DNA of 64,000 nucleotides from the IMG/VR virus record IMGVR_UViG_3300005748_000015, positions 1-64,000 of that record; one strand, given 5' to 3'. Below are positions 1 to 7,327 of this stretch, piece after piece. Position 1 is the stretch's first letter. Each line of letters begins with the position of its first letter. The notes beneath the pieces are model-generated. The model did no database searches. It saw only the letters and a program-made list of their open reading frames with translations, and was not told the DNA's origin. Origin of the DNA: a virus. The translations under genes and the position numbers were made by a program.

Positions 1-573
1 GTAAAAAATATATATGTAAAAATTACACAGTGAGCTTGCAATAAAAAAATATTCTGTTATATGAGACAAGACAAACATTTTTTATTTAACAGCCTTATAT
101 AACAGAAAAAAAATATAATGCAATGGAGAGTGTAAAATTTACAGGGGTAAAAGAAAAAATCGTGTCAAGAAAAATCGACAGAAAAAATGCCATCGTGAAA
201 ATATTACACACTAAAACATGAAATTGTCTAAAATATTGACAGCTCAGATTGCCCTCAGAACGCTTTAAAAAAGTTTTAAAGGTCATTGTAAGCGTAAAAA
301 TAAAATGCTTCAGAACAAAGATTTGAAGCTCTCAGGACTATGAAGATAATTTATTTAGGGTATTTTGCTATGGAGAAATTTCACACCACGAAAAACATTT
401 CTTGACACGCTCTTTTTTGGAGAGTCAAGAAAAAAATGAAAAAAATGATCTTTTTTAACCAAGACAAGAAAAAACTATGTAAATATTACCGATTGTAAAA
501 TTTACTCTTTTTGTTGCGTTGAACGGATTTTTTTAGTAGAATTTATGGGTAACATTCACTTGAAGGATTTTTT
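1..573. other. Non-coding left region with operator-like palindromes
   Basis: No convincing gene is seen. A minus-strand reading frame at 95-286 has no ribosome site and is biased only by AT content. The stretch holds five TGTAA-N3-TTACA-like palindromes (15-27, 131-143, 196-208 with one mismatch, 478-490, 494-506) and a promoter for the first gene at 514-542. The left end is a window edge, so an upstream gene could begin or end beyond it. Confidence 0.6.
514..542 (+). promoter_or_regulatory. Sigma70-type promoter for the HExxH gene
   Basis: A TTGCGT -35 box (514-519) and TAGAAT -10 box (537-542) are separated by 17 bases. They lie 31 bases upstream of the start codon at 574. Two TGTAA-N3-TTACA palindromes lie immediately upstream at 478-490 and 494-506, where a regulator could act. 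Confidence 0.5.
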
Positions 574-954
574 ATGGCTATTGCAAAAAAATTGAAAAAC
601 AAAAAAATGAACGATGCAACTTTTGAACTTAGAAAGCAAGTAATGAAAATTTTATACGATATCAAAAAAGTTGTTGACCTACCACGCATCACAGTAAGAA
701 TAACGGAAAACAAAGGCAATACGCTAGGACTTGCTAGGATGGGCGAAAATGCAATATGGATACCCGAAAGGATGTTTACAGGTAACGATAAACTTTATTT
801 ATACGAGGTTATTTGTCATGAGCTAGTTCATGCGGTTTTGAATATTGGGCATGATGAAAGATGTCCCTTGATGCGTTCCCATATTGGTCAAAGGGCGTTG
901 ACAAGGGATCAATGCAATTTTATTTTAAAAACATATTGGAATAAAACAAGGTAA
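574..954 (+). CDS. SprT-like HExxH metallopeptidase
   Basis: A 126-residue protein with a zinc metallopeptidase signature: H82-E83-x-x-H86, followed by H93 a short distance away as a possible third ligand. The helix carrying the motif is preceded by a beta-rich stretch ending in an aromatic segment, as in small SprT/WLM-like metallopeptidases. A basic, lysine-rich first 30 residues could bind nucleic acid. Start chosen at 574 because an AAGGA ribosome site lies eight bases upstream, in a leader shared with the next two genes. It is the first of three unrelated HExxH proteins in this window. Family placement is by motif only; substrate unknown. Confidence 0.7.
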   Translation: MAIAKKLKNKKMNDATFELRKQVMKILYDIKKVVDLPRITVRITENKGNTLGLARMGENAIWIPERMFTGNDKLYLYEVICHELVHAVLNIGHDERCPLMRSHIGQRALTRDQCNFILKTYWNKTR

Positions 955-960
955 AAATTA

Positions 961-984
961 CAGGGTATATTTTAATATGCCCTG
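961..984 (+). terminator. Hairpin after the HExxH gene
   Basis: An eight-base stem (CAGGGTAT with ATGCCCTG, one G-U pair) around an AT loop follows the stop codon by seven bases. It lacks a T-run, so it may be a weak terminator or an mRNA-stabilising hairpin. It overlaps the palindrome at 950-962. Confidence 0.35.
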
Positions 985-1029
985 ACTTGCATTAGAATAC
1001 TAGAGAGACATTAACACAGGAGATTTTTT

Positions 1030-1227
1030 ATGAGAATTTATTTGTACACACCAATTTTTAAAGAGGGCGTAGAACTAGACGGGCAACTTGTTTACGGAAA
1101 AAACGAAAAGGAAGGTCTAATTGAAATGAGAAAATTTTTCGATGATGATGAACTAGAGGGCGTTGAGGTCTTAGGTTGGACTACTGAGGACGACCCTGAC
1201 TATCAAGACTATATCGAACTCAGTTAA
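1030..1227 (+). CDS. Small acidic protein, unknown function
   Basis: A 65-residue strongly acidic protein, with a C-terminal half rich in Asp and Glu. No known domain is recognised. The start has a strong AGGAG ribosome site nine bases upstream within the leader AGGAGATTTTTTATG, identical in the next gene. It is followed by a classic terminator, so it may be a stand-alone early transcript. Small acidic early phage proteins are often host-protein inhibitors or DNA mimics, but nothing here shows that directly. Confidence 0.75.
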   Translation: MRIYLYTPIFKEGVELDGQLVYGKNEKEGLIEMRKFFDDDELEGVEVLGWTTEDDPDYQDYIELS

Positions 1228-1240
1228 ACAAAAAAGATTT

Positions 1241-1265
1241 AGGGGCATGATGCCCCTTTTTCCTT
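1241..1265 (+). terminator. Rho-independent terminator
   Basis: A seven-base perfect stem (AGGGGCA with TGCCCCT) around TGA is followed by a T-rich tract. It ends the transcript of the acidic protein gene. Confidence 0.85.
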
Positions 1266-1327
1266 TTTCCTAACTTATATAACACAAAAAAAATACATTG
1301 GAATAGCTATGGTAAAATTTACACACT

Positions 1328-1357
1328 ATATATTTTTTACATACCATATTGCAATAC
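1328..1357 (+). repeat. 30-bp direct repeat, copy 1
   Basis: A perfect 30-base match to 1773-1802. It contains the -35 TTGCAA of the promoter for the gene at 1421. Confidence 0.85.
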
Positions 1358-1376
1358 TTGCAAAAATCATTATAAT
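1349..1376 (+). promoter_or_regulatory. Sigma70-type promoter for the 1421 gene
   Basis: TTGCAA (1349-1354) and a consensus TATAAT (1371-1376) are separated by 16 bases. They lie 45 bases upstream of the start codon, with a palindromic operator-like site at 1311-1323 just upstream. The -35 part lies in a 30-base repeat duplicated at 1773. Confidence 0.7.
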
Positions 1377-1420
1377 GATTGTATAAGCAATTAAGCTTAT
1401 GCACATTCAGGAGATTTTTT

Positions 1421-1714
1421 ATGACTAAAACACAATTCAGAAGCCTTTACTCAGAGTACCGCAAAGCACAATTTAACTTTGAATCATATATGAGTGAAAG
1501 AAATTTCCCATGTGGTCACGATGATATGTTATACGAGCGTTTCGAGGCATCTACTCAAGAGTGGCTTGAAAAGCACCCTGAACTAAAAAATATCATAGAT
1601 GGAATTTATGACTGGGATTTTTTACAAGAAAGGGCACAAAGTTTTAATGCTTTTGGTTCACGTCCCAAAAGTTTAAAAATTGAGCTGCGCAGGAAATATC
1701 CTAAAATAGCTTAA
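1421..1714 (+). CDS. Conserved-looking small protein, unknown function
   Basis: A 97-residue charged, aromatic-rich soluble protein with no recognised domain. The start at 1421 is preferred over an in-frame upstream TTG (1379) because the AGGAGATTTTTTATG leader, shared with the gene at 1030, precedes it exactly. It has its own consensus promoter and its own terminator, so it is a single-gene transcript, typical of an early phage gene. Confidence 0.75.
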   Translation: MTKTQFRSLYSEYRKAQFNFESYMSERNFPCGHDDMLYERFEASTQEWLEKHPELKNIIDGIYDWDFLQERAQSFNAFGSRPKSLKIELRRKYPKIA

Positions 1715-1722
1715 CTTGTCAA

Positions 1723-1757
1723 TGCCCTATGTAATTATTACATGGGGCTTTTTTTTG
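1723..1757 (+). terminator. Rho-independent terminator
   Basis: An eleven-base stem with one G-U pair (GCCCTATGTAA with TTACATGGGGC) around a TTA loop, followed by eight T residues. It ends the 1421 transcript. The stem also contains a TGTAA-N3-TTACA palindrome. Confidence 0.85.
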
Positions 1758-1772
1758 CATAAAATCAAAACC

Positions 1773-1802
1773 ATATATTTTTTACATACCATATTGCAAT
1801 AC
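1773..1802 (+). repeat. 30-bp direct repeat, copy 2
   Basis: A perfect copy of 1328-1357. Like the first copy, it supplies a TTGCAA -35 element, here followed by TATATA. There is no gene downstream on this strand. Confidence 0.85.
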
Positions 1803-1821
1803 ATTTTTTATCTGTTATATA
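1794..1821 (+). promoter_or_regulatory. Duplicated promoter-like element without a gene
   Basis: TTGCAA (1794-1799), 16 bases, then TATATA (1816-1821), in the same geometry as the promoter at 1349. It reads into ORF-free DNA and could drive a non-coding RNA or be a decayed duplicate. Confidence 0.4.
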
Positions 1822-2410
1822 CACACCATAAAATAAAAACTATTTATAAATCAATCACCATATATTTCATAAAATAAAAACTATATGTTTTTTGCACCAC
1901 TTACAGCACCCTTTTCTATATAGGGAACTGACAGCCTCTCACAGCCTCTCACAGCCGCCGCACCGATGCCCTACCCTACCCATTGCCCTACCGCTTGGAA
2001 CGTCTTAGACGCTAAATATGGACATGGTTTTCTACAGCCTTTACTGATGGGGCTTCACAGCGTTGCACCCTATAACCTAGTGAAATCACGACAAGGTTTT
2101 TTACAGGTGTGTAAGTTTTACACTGGGTATTGACAGGGGGGAGAGTCAAGCACAAAGAACGCACCGTGTAACTTTTACAGGGCTAGGGCTAGGGCATATA
2201 ACAGATAAGTTTTAAAAATCAAGTAAGGTTTATAAAATTTACATAGGGATAGGTCTTTTTCAAAGTTGGCACACCCCTTGCATACACATGCAAATCTGAT
2301 GCCAAAACCGGGGTTTAGGGACTCCTAAATTTTTTTTAGATAACTATACCCGAAATATCCTGAGCCTCATTTTTCGTTTTTGCAAAAACAACTTCCTAAT
2401 TTCAAAAACT

Positions 2411-2518
2411 TAGGTACCATATTTAGGTACCATACGGGTCCCTTTTTTATTTTAGGTACCATATTTCACCGGAGTCCCACCATAGGAGTCCCTACGACTA
2501 GGTACCATAGGAGTCCCG
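2411..2518. repeat. GGTACC / GGAGTCCC repeat cluster
   Basis: AGGTACC occurs at 2412-2418, 2425-2431, 2454-2460 and 2500-2506, usually extended as TAGGTACCATA. GGAGTCCC occurs at 2471-2478, 2485-2492 and 2510-2517, with an inverted relative (GGGACTCCT) near 2319. The two words are fused in the last unit. The cluster lies just past the stop of the minus gene at 2539. Confidence 0.7.
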
Positions 2519-2538
2519 TTCCAGTAGCTTCCAGCACA

Positions 2539-2769
2539 CTACTGCAAGTGCCTGGTATCAATCTCAACGGTAGGCAATCCGACACGCCTCTTTCGCCAGG
2601 CCCAGTAAACGTGAGACAAAACATGCCGCAGCATCCCACGCCTAAAAATGTGTTTAAGGTGAGACTTCACATGCTTTCCATGGTCTTCAAATATCAATAC
2701 CTTGGCTTCACGAGGATCGCAATTTTCAGCTCTTATCAATAATTCACTATCACTAATCATATTCTCCAT
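2539..2769 (-). CDS. Small basic protein, unknown function
   Basis: A 76-residue basic protein, rich in Arg and His in its middle. No known domain. Start supported by an AAGGGGG ribosome site four to five bases upstream. It is the last gene of the minus-strand cassette that begins at 4684. The opposite-strand frame at 2380-2742 has no comparable start signal. Confidence 0.55.
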   Translation of the reverse strand: MENMISDSELLIRAENCDPREAKVLIFEDHGKHVKSHLKHIFRRGMLRHVLSHVYWAWRKRRVGLPTVEIDTRHLQ

Positions 2770-2778
2770 TTGGCCCCC

Positions 2779-2865
2779 TTAATAAGTTTCATCCAGCTCT
2801 TCCTCCCAAGCTCTAAAAGACACACACCTATCACCAGTTAGTCTGAGCACCCTTTTCTTTTCCAT
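2779..2865 (-). CDS. Possible 28-residue protein
   Basis: A short reading frame starting inside the end of the 2831 gene and stopping next to the ribosome site of the 2539 gene. Its charged, coding-like composition and position between two coupled genes argue for it; the weak ribosome site argues against. Not recognised. Confidence 0.35.
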   Translation of the reverse strand: MEKKRVLRLTGDRCVSFRAWEEELDETY

Positions 2866-3238
2866 AGAGTCTGCAACCCCAATACGTCATGCGTTCCTTG
2901 TCAAAGTGCTTGCTATAATGTTTGTTGCTTTTCATAAGCGACACACACGCATCTTCAAAGCTTTTTCCCCAAGCTGTGCCTAAAAAAGTATCCCTAGTCC
3001 ATTTGCCTTCAGTTTCGTTTGCACAGTAGCCTTCTGACCATATCTCGTACTCAGTCAGTCCAGCCTGTGCCTGTGCTGACAATTTTTTCTTATATATTAA
3101 TTGTGTCTCCATAACAGTTTGTGCAACATAACGCAGCATTTCAGCTTGCTGCTTAGTAAGCTTGCCATTAGTCATGCCACGAACTATCTCTGAAGCTATA
3201 TGTTTAATTTCTTTTTTTAACTGCTTATCATTTGTCAT
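2831..3238 (-). CDS. Hypothetical protein, 135 aa
   Basis: A soluble protein with a helical, Lys/Gln-rich first half and a C-terminal half rich in Trp, Tyr and Cys. No family recognised. The start at 3238 (AAAGGTGAG six bases upstream) is preferred over a longer in-frame version. Its ATG overlaps the stop of the preceding membrane protein gene as ATGA, indicating translational coupling. Confidence 0.7.
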   Translation of the reverse strand: MTNDKQLKKEIKHIASEIVRGMTNGKLTKQQAEMLRYVAQTVMETQLIYKKKLSAQAQAGLTEYEIWSEGYCANETEGKWTRDTFLGTAWGKSFEDACVSLMKSNKHYSKHFDKERMTYWGCRLYGKEKGAQTNW

Positions 3239-3429
3239 AAACTCACCTTTGAACTCAACAGGCAAGCTATGGGGGTTACAGGAACGAGAACCTCTGCCAC
3301 ATAAAACTTGCCGCAATCAATTTGTGTACCATTTTCTGAAATGTTGCCCAAAGCCGTTAGAACTCCGAACACAAAACATATACTCAAATAAATAGTTAGA
3401 CCAAATAAAATTGATTTACATAATTCCAT
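3235..3429 (-). CDS. Small single-pass membrane protein
   Basis: A 64-residue protein with a hydrophobic N-terminal helix (about residues 5-28) and a polar tail with a cysteine. It looks like a signal anchor or a cleavable signal peptide. The start has a GAGGGTAA ribosome site. It is coupled to the downstream 2831 gene by a four-base overlap. Role unknown; lysis or envelope functions are possible. Confidence 0.6.
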   Translation of the reverse strand: MELCKSILFGLTIYLSICFVFGVLTALGNISENGTQIDCGKFYVAEVLVPVTPIACLLSSKVSL

Positions 3430-3450
3430 ATACTTACCCTCAAAATTTTC

Positions 3451-3469
3451 AAAAAAATCGCCCAGCGAT
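3451..3469 (-). terminator. Rho-independent terminator (minus strand)
   Basis: Read on the minus strand, ATCGC-TGG-GCGAT is followed by seven T residues. It separates the 3483 gene from the 3429 gene, so the cassette is at least partly split into two transcripts. Confidence 0.75.
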
Positions 3470-3482
3470 GTGAGAGACTTTT

Positions 3483-3761
3483 TTATATATTTAACTCTTC
3501 TCCATACTTCTTTTTATATAAATATTTATAAATTCTTTTGCTTTCAAAAGTAAATGAGATAAATCCAATATCTAAAAAAATTAGAGGAAAATCGCCATCA
3601 GGTGTATAGGGATTTGTTTTTAATATATCTATATCAAATTGCATTCTTTTATATATAGAAAATAAAACTCCAAACAGTTGAAAACTAAACAAAGGAATTA
3701 TTGAAAAATCTATTGTTTCTTTATTTATTTCTTCTCTAAGTATTTCATCGATATTTTTCAT
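3483..3761 (-). CDS. Hypothetical protein, 92 aa
   Basis: A protein with aromatic and hydrophobic stretches (around residues 18-35 and 60-72) and a Lys/Tyr-rich C-terminus, possibly membrane-associated. The GGAG ribosome site seven bases upstream supports the start. It starts immediately after the 3764 gene ends and is followed by a terminator. Not recognised. Confidence 0.6.
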   Translation of the reverse strand: MKNIDEILREEINKETIDFSIIPLFSFQLFGVLFSIYKRMQFDIDILKTNPYTPDGDFPLIFLDIGFISFTFESKRIYKYLYKKKYGEELNI

Positions 3762-3763
3762 TT

Positions 3764-4153
3764 TTAATTCTCCTTCAAAAATTTTTTTATTGCTTTGTGT
3801 ATATCCCGTGCATGTTGTCTGCTGCTATAGCTGTAATGCATTGAATTTACTTTGTTAAGTTCTTTTTCTATCACGTCTAAAATATCTGCGCTGTCAGAGT
3901 TTTCAGGCATGTATACAGTCATTCCATCTCCTTCAACAATAGTCAGGGAGACAGGAAGCTCTTTTTTATTGAAGTGTTCGTATATAAGTCTGTCATATTC
4001 GTTTTTAAAAGGAGTCCCGGTTCCACTTTTACCAGCTACTGTCATCAATTTCATCTCAGGAGACACGTCAGGAGTTCCTTTTTGTTCTACAGTAGAATGT
4101 TTTTTGCAAAGTTTTTCGTAATCATCTAATGGTAAATATATAATTGCACTCAT
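3764..4153 (-). CDS. Hypothetical protein, 129 aa
   Basis: An alpha/beta-looking soluble protein with a Ser/His/Arg-rich segment before a basic C-terminus. No domain recognised. The ATG at 4153 is chosen over an upstream TTG (4165) because GGAGGG lies exactly upstream of the ATG. It is part of the 4684-to-2539 minus cassette. Confidence 0.7.
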   Translation of the reverse strand: MSAIIYLPLDDYEKLCKKHSTVEQKGTPDVSPEMKLMTVAGKSGTGTPFKNEYDRLIYEHFNKKELPVSLTIVEGDGMTVYMPENSDSADILDVIEKELNKVNSMHYSYSSRQHARDIHKAIKKFLKEN

Positions 4154-4169
4154 TATGCCCTCCAAGACA

Positions 4170-4376
4170 TTATAAAACAGATTTTTCCATTTCTAGTTCA
4201 GCTTTTATGTGTATTTCGTTATAATCCTTGTTTGTGTAGTATGCAACGTCCAAAACCTTTAAAAAATACATTTTTGAAGCAATATCATCCTCATATATTA
4301 TCTTTTCACCATTTCTTGGCACAACTGCTGTCTGATAATCAAAAAAACCCTCATCATACTCTACATAAACTCTCAT
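4170..4376 (-). CDS. Hypothetical protein, 68 aa
   Basis: A short protein with alternating hydrophobic and acidic residues, suggesting a small beta-barrel or ferredoxin-like fold. Not recognised. The ATG at 4376 has an AAAAGGA ribosome site and overlaps, as ATGA, the stop of a reading frame that forms the 3' part of the frameshifted gene at 4373-4572. Confidence 0.65.
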   Translation of the reverse strand: MRVYVEYDEGFFDYQTAVVPRNGEKIIYEDDIASKMYFLKVLDVAYYTNKDYNEIHIKAELEMEKSVL

Positions 4377-4572
4377 TTGTCGTCCTTTTCGCATTTTTTA
4401 ATATTATTTACACGCTTTAGAGCGTCTTTCCACCATTTATCTAGCTTTTTTTAGCTTTAAACACCTCAGAAGCATAAGTTACACCATTTTCTTCTCTTAA
4501 ATCGTGCAAATTCTTGTCAGAATGCCTATTTAGCTCTTGAAATCGCTTATTTTTGTCTTTTTTTCTGCTCAT
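4373..4572 (-). CDS. Small basic protein in two frames joined at an A7 run
   Basis: Frame 1 starts at 4572 (ATG) and stops at 4441, giving 43 residues. A run of seven A lies just before its stop. A -1 shift on that run enters a second frame that continues for about 22 codons rich in Trp and Lys and stops at 4373, overlapping the next gene's ATG as ATGA. That overlap, the rule in this cassette, suggests the joined product of about 64 residues is the real protein. Causes could be programmed frameshifting, a one-base deletion (pseudogene) or a homopolymer sequencing error. No function recognised. Confidence 0.5.
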
Positions 4573-4684
4573 TTTCTTTTTCTAACCTATAAACTCTAAC
4601 TTTTAGCCTTAAAATTGCCTGTAAAAGCATTAATTGTGTAATACAAAGTATGGAAACTACTAAAATTACGTGATTTTCGACCAT
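4547..4684 (-). CDS. 45-residue membrane protein with charged tail
   Basis: One hydrophobic helix (about residues 6-27) is followed by a basic, coiled-coil-like tail rich in Arg, Lys, Glu and Gln. A good GGGAGT ribosome site lies upstream, and the gene overlaps the next one. The layout resembles small phage membrane proteins such as inner-membrane spanin or holin-associated peptides, but no family is recognised. It is the first gene of the minus cassette, divergent from the tape-measure gene. Confidence 0.55.
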   Translation of the reverse strand: MVENHVILVVSILCITQLMLLQAILRLKVRVYRLEKENEQKKRQK

Positions 4685-4771
4685 TTTTACTCCCAAAAAC
4701 AGCATTTATTGATAATATTCTACCACAAAATATACATAAAAAAAGAAAAAGTTCGCTTTTCCTTTTGCTCT

Positions 4772-4798
4772 GAATCTTTAAATTAAGTGATATTATAT
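4772..4798 (+). promoter_or_regulatory. Phage promoter (AATCTTTAAA + GATATTATAT)
   Basis: AATCTTTAAA (4773-4782), six bases, then GATATTATAT (4789-4798), 16 bases upstream of the tape-measure start. One of a family repeated in this window. Confidence 0.7.
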
Positions 4799-4814
4799 TG
4801 ATAGAGGAAAATAT

Positions 4815-7325
4815 ATGGCTGATAATAACAATAACATTCAAGTTGGAGTTAATTTAGACTCTACTCAGCTTGAAAAAGAATTTAAACAGTTACAGTCAAA
4901 ACTGAAAAACATGAGAGGAATCTCTCCAGGCTTAACTGATTCTCCTAGAGATATGCAAATGAAACAGGCTTTTCAAAGGTCTGAAAGTATGCATAGGGAA
5001 AAATTAGTTAAAATATACGAAAAACAAGACAAAATAATAAACGATTTGTTAAAAAAAGAAAAAGAATTAAGTAAAGAACTTGATGGTAAAATAAAAAGTC
5101 AAGAAAAATTAAACAAATTACAACAAGACTATATAGATAACACTAACAAACTAGCTCAAGTAAAACAAAGCCAGCAAACAATCAGTAAATCAATGTGTCC
5201 TATAGGAACTAGGTATGATCCCACAACAGGCCAGTGTGTACCAGACGATGGTGGCGGTGGCGGTGGCGGTGGCCCTGGAGGGCCACCACCTAAAGGCCCA
5301 GGTTATAAAGGTAAACTTATTAATCCTAAATTATTCGGTATTCCTGGTGCTGTAATTGGTGCTGCTGGTTCTATGATAGGTTATGGAACTAGTATAGCTG
5401 CCCAAGAAATGACCAAAGAGGGAAGGCTCGCAGGAGCTAGGGCTGGTATTGCTGGTGCTGTAGGTGAAGCTGCAACTTTACAACAACAAAGACGTGGTTA
5501 CGAAATGGATTTTTTTGCTCAAGAAAGAGCAGATGCAGCAAAAGCTTCTATGAAAAAAATGGAAGCTATGAGATTAGAAGATAAAGGTAGTATTTTAAAA
5601 CAAACGCTGGTAGGTGCTGGTGCTGGTGCTGCTACAGGTGCTGTTTACGGAGCTAAACTCGGAGGTGCTGCTGGCTCTGTCGTTCCAGCGGCAGGGACAG
5701 TAGCTGGTATGCTTTTAGGCGGTACAGGTGGTGGTGTTTTGGGCGGCATAGGTGGTGGTGTTTTAGGCTTTGCAAATGCCATGAGAGATGAAAGAAAAAG
5801 GTCTATGCTTTTTGACCCAGAAGCCTATAAACAATTTGTAGGTGCTGGTGGTGCTGAAGAGTATAAAAAGACATTGGAAAGTTATAAAACTCAAAACTTT
5901 TCAAAAATAAAAGCACAAGAATATTTTGAAAGAAATAAAGAAAATATGATAAAAATGCAACGTGCATTTGGCCTTAGTGACGAAGAACTTTTTGGTGGTG
6001 AAGAATCCTTATATAAAAGAGCAGCAAGAGCTGGTTTTACAGAAAATGAAATCAATAGATCAGCTATGGGAATTCAACAAGCTGGTGGTACAACTAAAGC
6101 TGGTAAAGAAGGTGCAGTTTTTGCTGCACAAATGGAAAGAGGTTTAGACCTTACAAATGCCGCCTCTTTAATTGGTAAAATTTCTAGTAGAACAGGAATG
6201 GGTGGAGCCGAATCTAAAGACGAAGTAATTAGAATGTATGCCGAGGCCACTAGGATTGGTCTTGATGAATCTGAAGTTAGAGGTCTATTAGAGACATCTA
6301 CTCAAATGGCATTGCAAAGTGGTATATCAGCAGATGAAATTCAGCAAGCTTTACAATCTGGTTTGGTTGTACAATCACAAAAAGGTATTCAAGCTGCACA
6401 ATCGGCTTTTCAAAGAATCAAAGGAAAAACAGGTCAAATGGGCGGTATTAGAGGTCAATTGGCTATGGCAGAATTTGGCTCTAAAGAAATGACCAATTTA
6501 TTACAAGAAGCTGGTGGAGAAGGTACTAAAGGATTTAGTTTTAAAGAAATAGGGTATATAACATCTCAAAGTGTCGATAAAATATCTGCTGATAATGATG
6601 CAATATCTGGTATGTTGTTGGAAAGAGGTATTGATCCTAACTCAGAACAAGGCAAAAAAATAATTGCCGAAATGAGAAAAAGATCAATGAGGTCTACAAT
6701 CAAAAACAAAGGAAGAGAAAAAGCTTTAGAAAATTATAGAAAAGCTCAAGCTGCTGTGAAAAATGCTTCGAGTCCAGAGGCAAAAGCTGAAGCTGAAAAG
6801 AAATTAAAAATTGCATATTCAAAAGCAGCTCAATTTGGCGCAATAGAAGAAGGAGAAGCTTTTGGTGGGCAAGGCACAATAGAACAAAAAGCTGAGACAT
6901 CTATGACAGCTGAAGGTTTAGCTACTGGTATGGTTGGTGGAAAAGCCGCAGATACAGAAGCTGTTAAGAAAAAAATGGAGAAAGATACTGGAAGAGCTTA
7001 TGATCAAAATTTAAATAGAGCTTCTAGAGATTTTCAAGCTGAACTTAAAAGACTTACAAAACAACTAGAAGAAGATGGTGGCGAATTAAGGGCATCATTT
7101 AAAAGAATTAGTAGTTCAAAAGAAATCGATGAATTATTAGCAGCAATGGACAAGTTAGCCGCAGCTGGAGATTTATCAGCTGACGCACAAAAAGCTTACA
7201 ACAAAGCAATCCAAAAAAGACAAAATGCTTTAGATGCTGAAGAATCTAAACGAATAATAGATGACATGAACCCTTTTAGAACAAATTATGTACAATATGG
7301 AGCGTCAAGCGATACAGAGGATTAA
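4815..7325 (+). CDS. Tape-measure-like tail protein
   Basis: An 836-residue protein. The N-terminal ~120 residues form a Lys/Gln-rich coiled coil. A short CxxxT...GQC segment follows, then a poly-Gly/Pro linker (near residues 148-165) and alternating Ala/Gly-rich hydrophobic stretches (about 175-200 and 265-320) that look membrane-active. The rest is long helical, charged sequence. This composition and its place directly upstream of hub and spike genes match tape-measure proteins of contractile tails, which set tail length and are ejected with the DNA. It is shorter than many family members. A different internal virion protein is possible. A phage-type promoter precedes it. Confidence 0.65.
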   Translation: MADNNNNIQVGVNLDSTQLEKEFKQLQSKLKNMRGISPGLTDSPRDMQMKQAFQRSESMHREKLVKIYEKQDKIINDLLKKEKELSKELDGKIKSQEKLNKLQQDYIDNTNKLAQVKQSQQTISKSMCPIGTRYDPTTGQCVPDDGGGGGGGGPGGPPPKGPGYKGKLINPKLFGIPGAVIGAAGSMIGYGTSIAAQEMTKEGRLAGARAGIAGAVGEAATLQQQRRGYEMDFFAQERADAAKASMKKMEAMRLEDKGSILKQTLVGAGAGAATGAVYGAKLGGAAGSVVPAAGTVAGMLLGGTGGGVLGGIGGGVLGFANAMRDERKRSMLFDPEAYKQFVGAGGAEEYKKTLESYKTQNFSKIKAQEYFERNKENMIKMQRAFGLSDEELFGGEESLYKRAARAGFTENEINRSAMGIQQAGGTTKAGKEGAVFAAQMERGLDLTNAASLIGKISSRTGMGGAESKDEVIRMYAEATRIGLDESEVRGLLETSTQMALQSGISADEIQQALQSGLVVQSQKGIQAAQSAFQRIKGKTGQMGGIRGQLAMAEFGSKEMTNLLQEAGGEGTKGFSFKEIGYITSQSVDKISADNDAISGMLLERGIDPNSEQGKKIIAEMRKRSMRSTIKNKGREKALENYRKAQAAVKNASSPEAKAEAEKKLKIAYSKAAQFGAIEEGEAFGGQGTIEQKAETSMTAEGLATGMVGGKAADTEAVKKKMEKDTGRAYDQNLNRASRDFQAELKRLTKQLEEDGGELRASFKRISSSKEIDELLAAMDKLAAAGDLSADAQKAYNKAIQKRQNALDAEESKRIIDDMNPFRTNYVQYGASSDTED

Positions 7326-7327
7326 CA

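Larger units (their letters stand above)
15..2243. repeat. Dispersed palindrome array TGTAA-N3-TTACA
   Basis: Thirteen-base near-palindromes occur at 15-27, 131-143, 196-208, 478-490, 494-506, 950-962, 1311-1323, 1730-1742, 2110-2122, 2167-2179 and 2231-2243. Each has half-sites TGTAA and TTACA, or one base different, around a three-base centre. All but the copy at 1730-1742, which is the stem of a terminator, lie in non-coding DNA unrelated to hairpin function. Equal symmetry and spacing suggest binding sites for a dimeric regulator or an initiator protein. No candidate regulator is identified. Confidence 0.6.
1715..2538. other. ORF-free, repeat-rich convergent intergenic region
   Basis: About 820 bases lie between converging transcripts with no credible gene. 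A plus-strand frame from 2380 lacks a ribosome site and runs antisense to a better-supported minus gene. The region holds a second copy of the promoter repeat (1773-1802), a direct repeat CATAAAATAAAAACTAT (near 1827 and 1868), three palindromes (2110, 2167, 2231), short repeats near 1930-1990 and the GGTACC/GGAGTCCC cluster at 2411-2518. Base composition around 1920-2180 is visibly richer in G+C than the flanks. Confidence 0.6.

Noticed and set aside
2380-2742. Plus-strand reading frame of 120 codons
   Set aside because: No ribosome site, lies across the GGTACC repeats and is antisense to a minus gene with a clear ribosome site (2539-2769).
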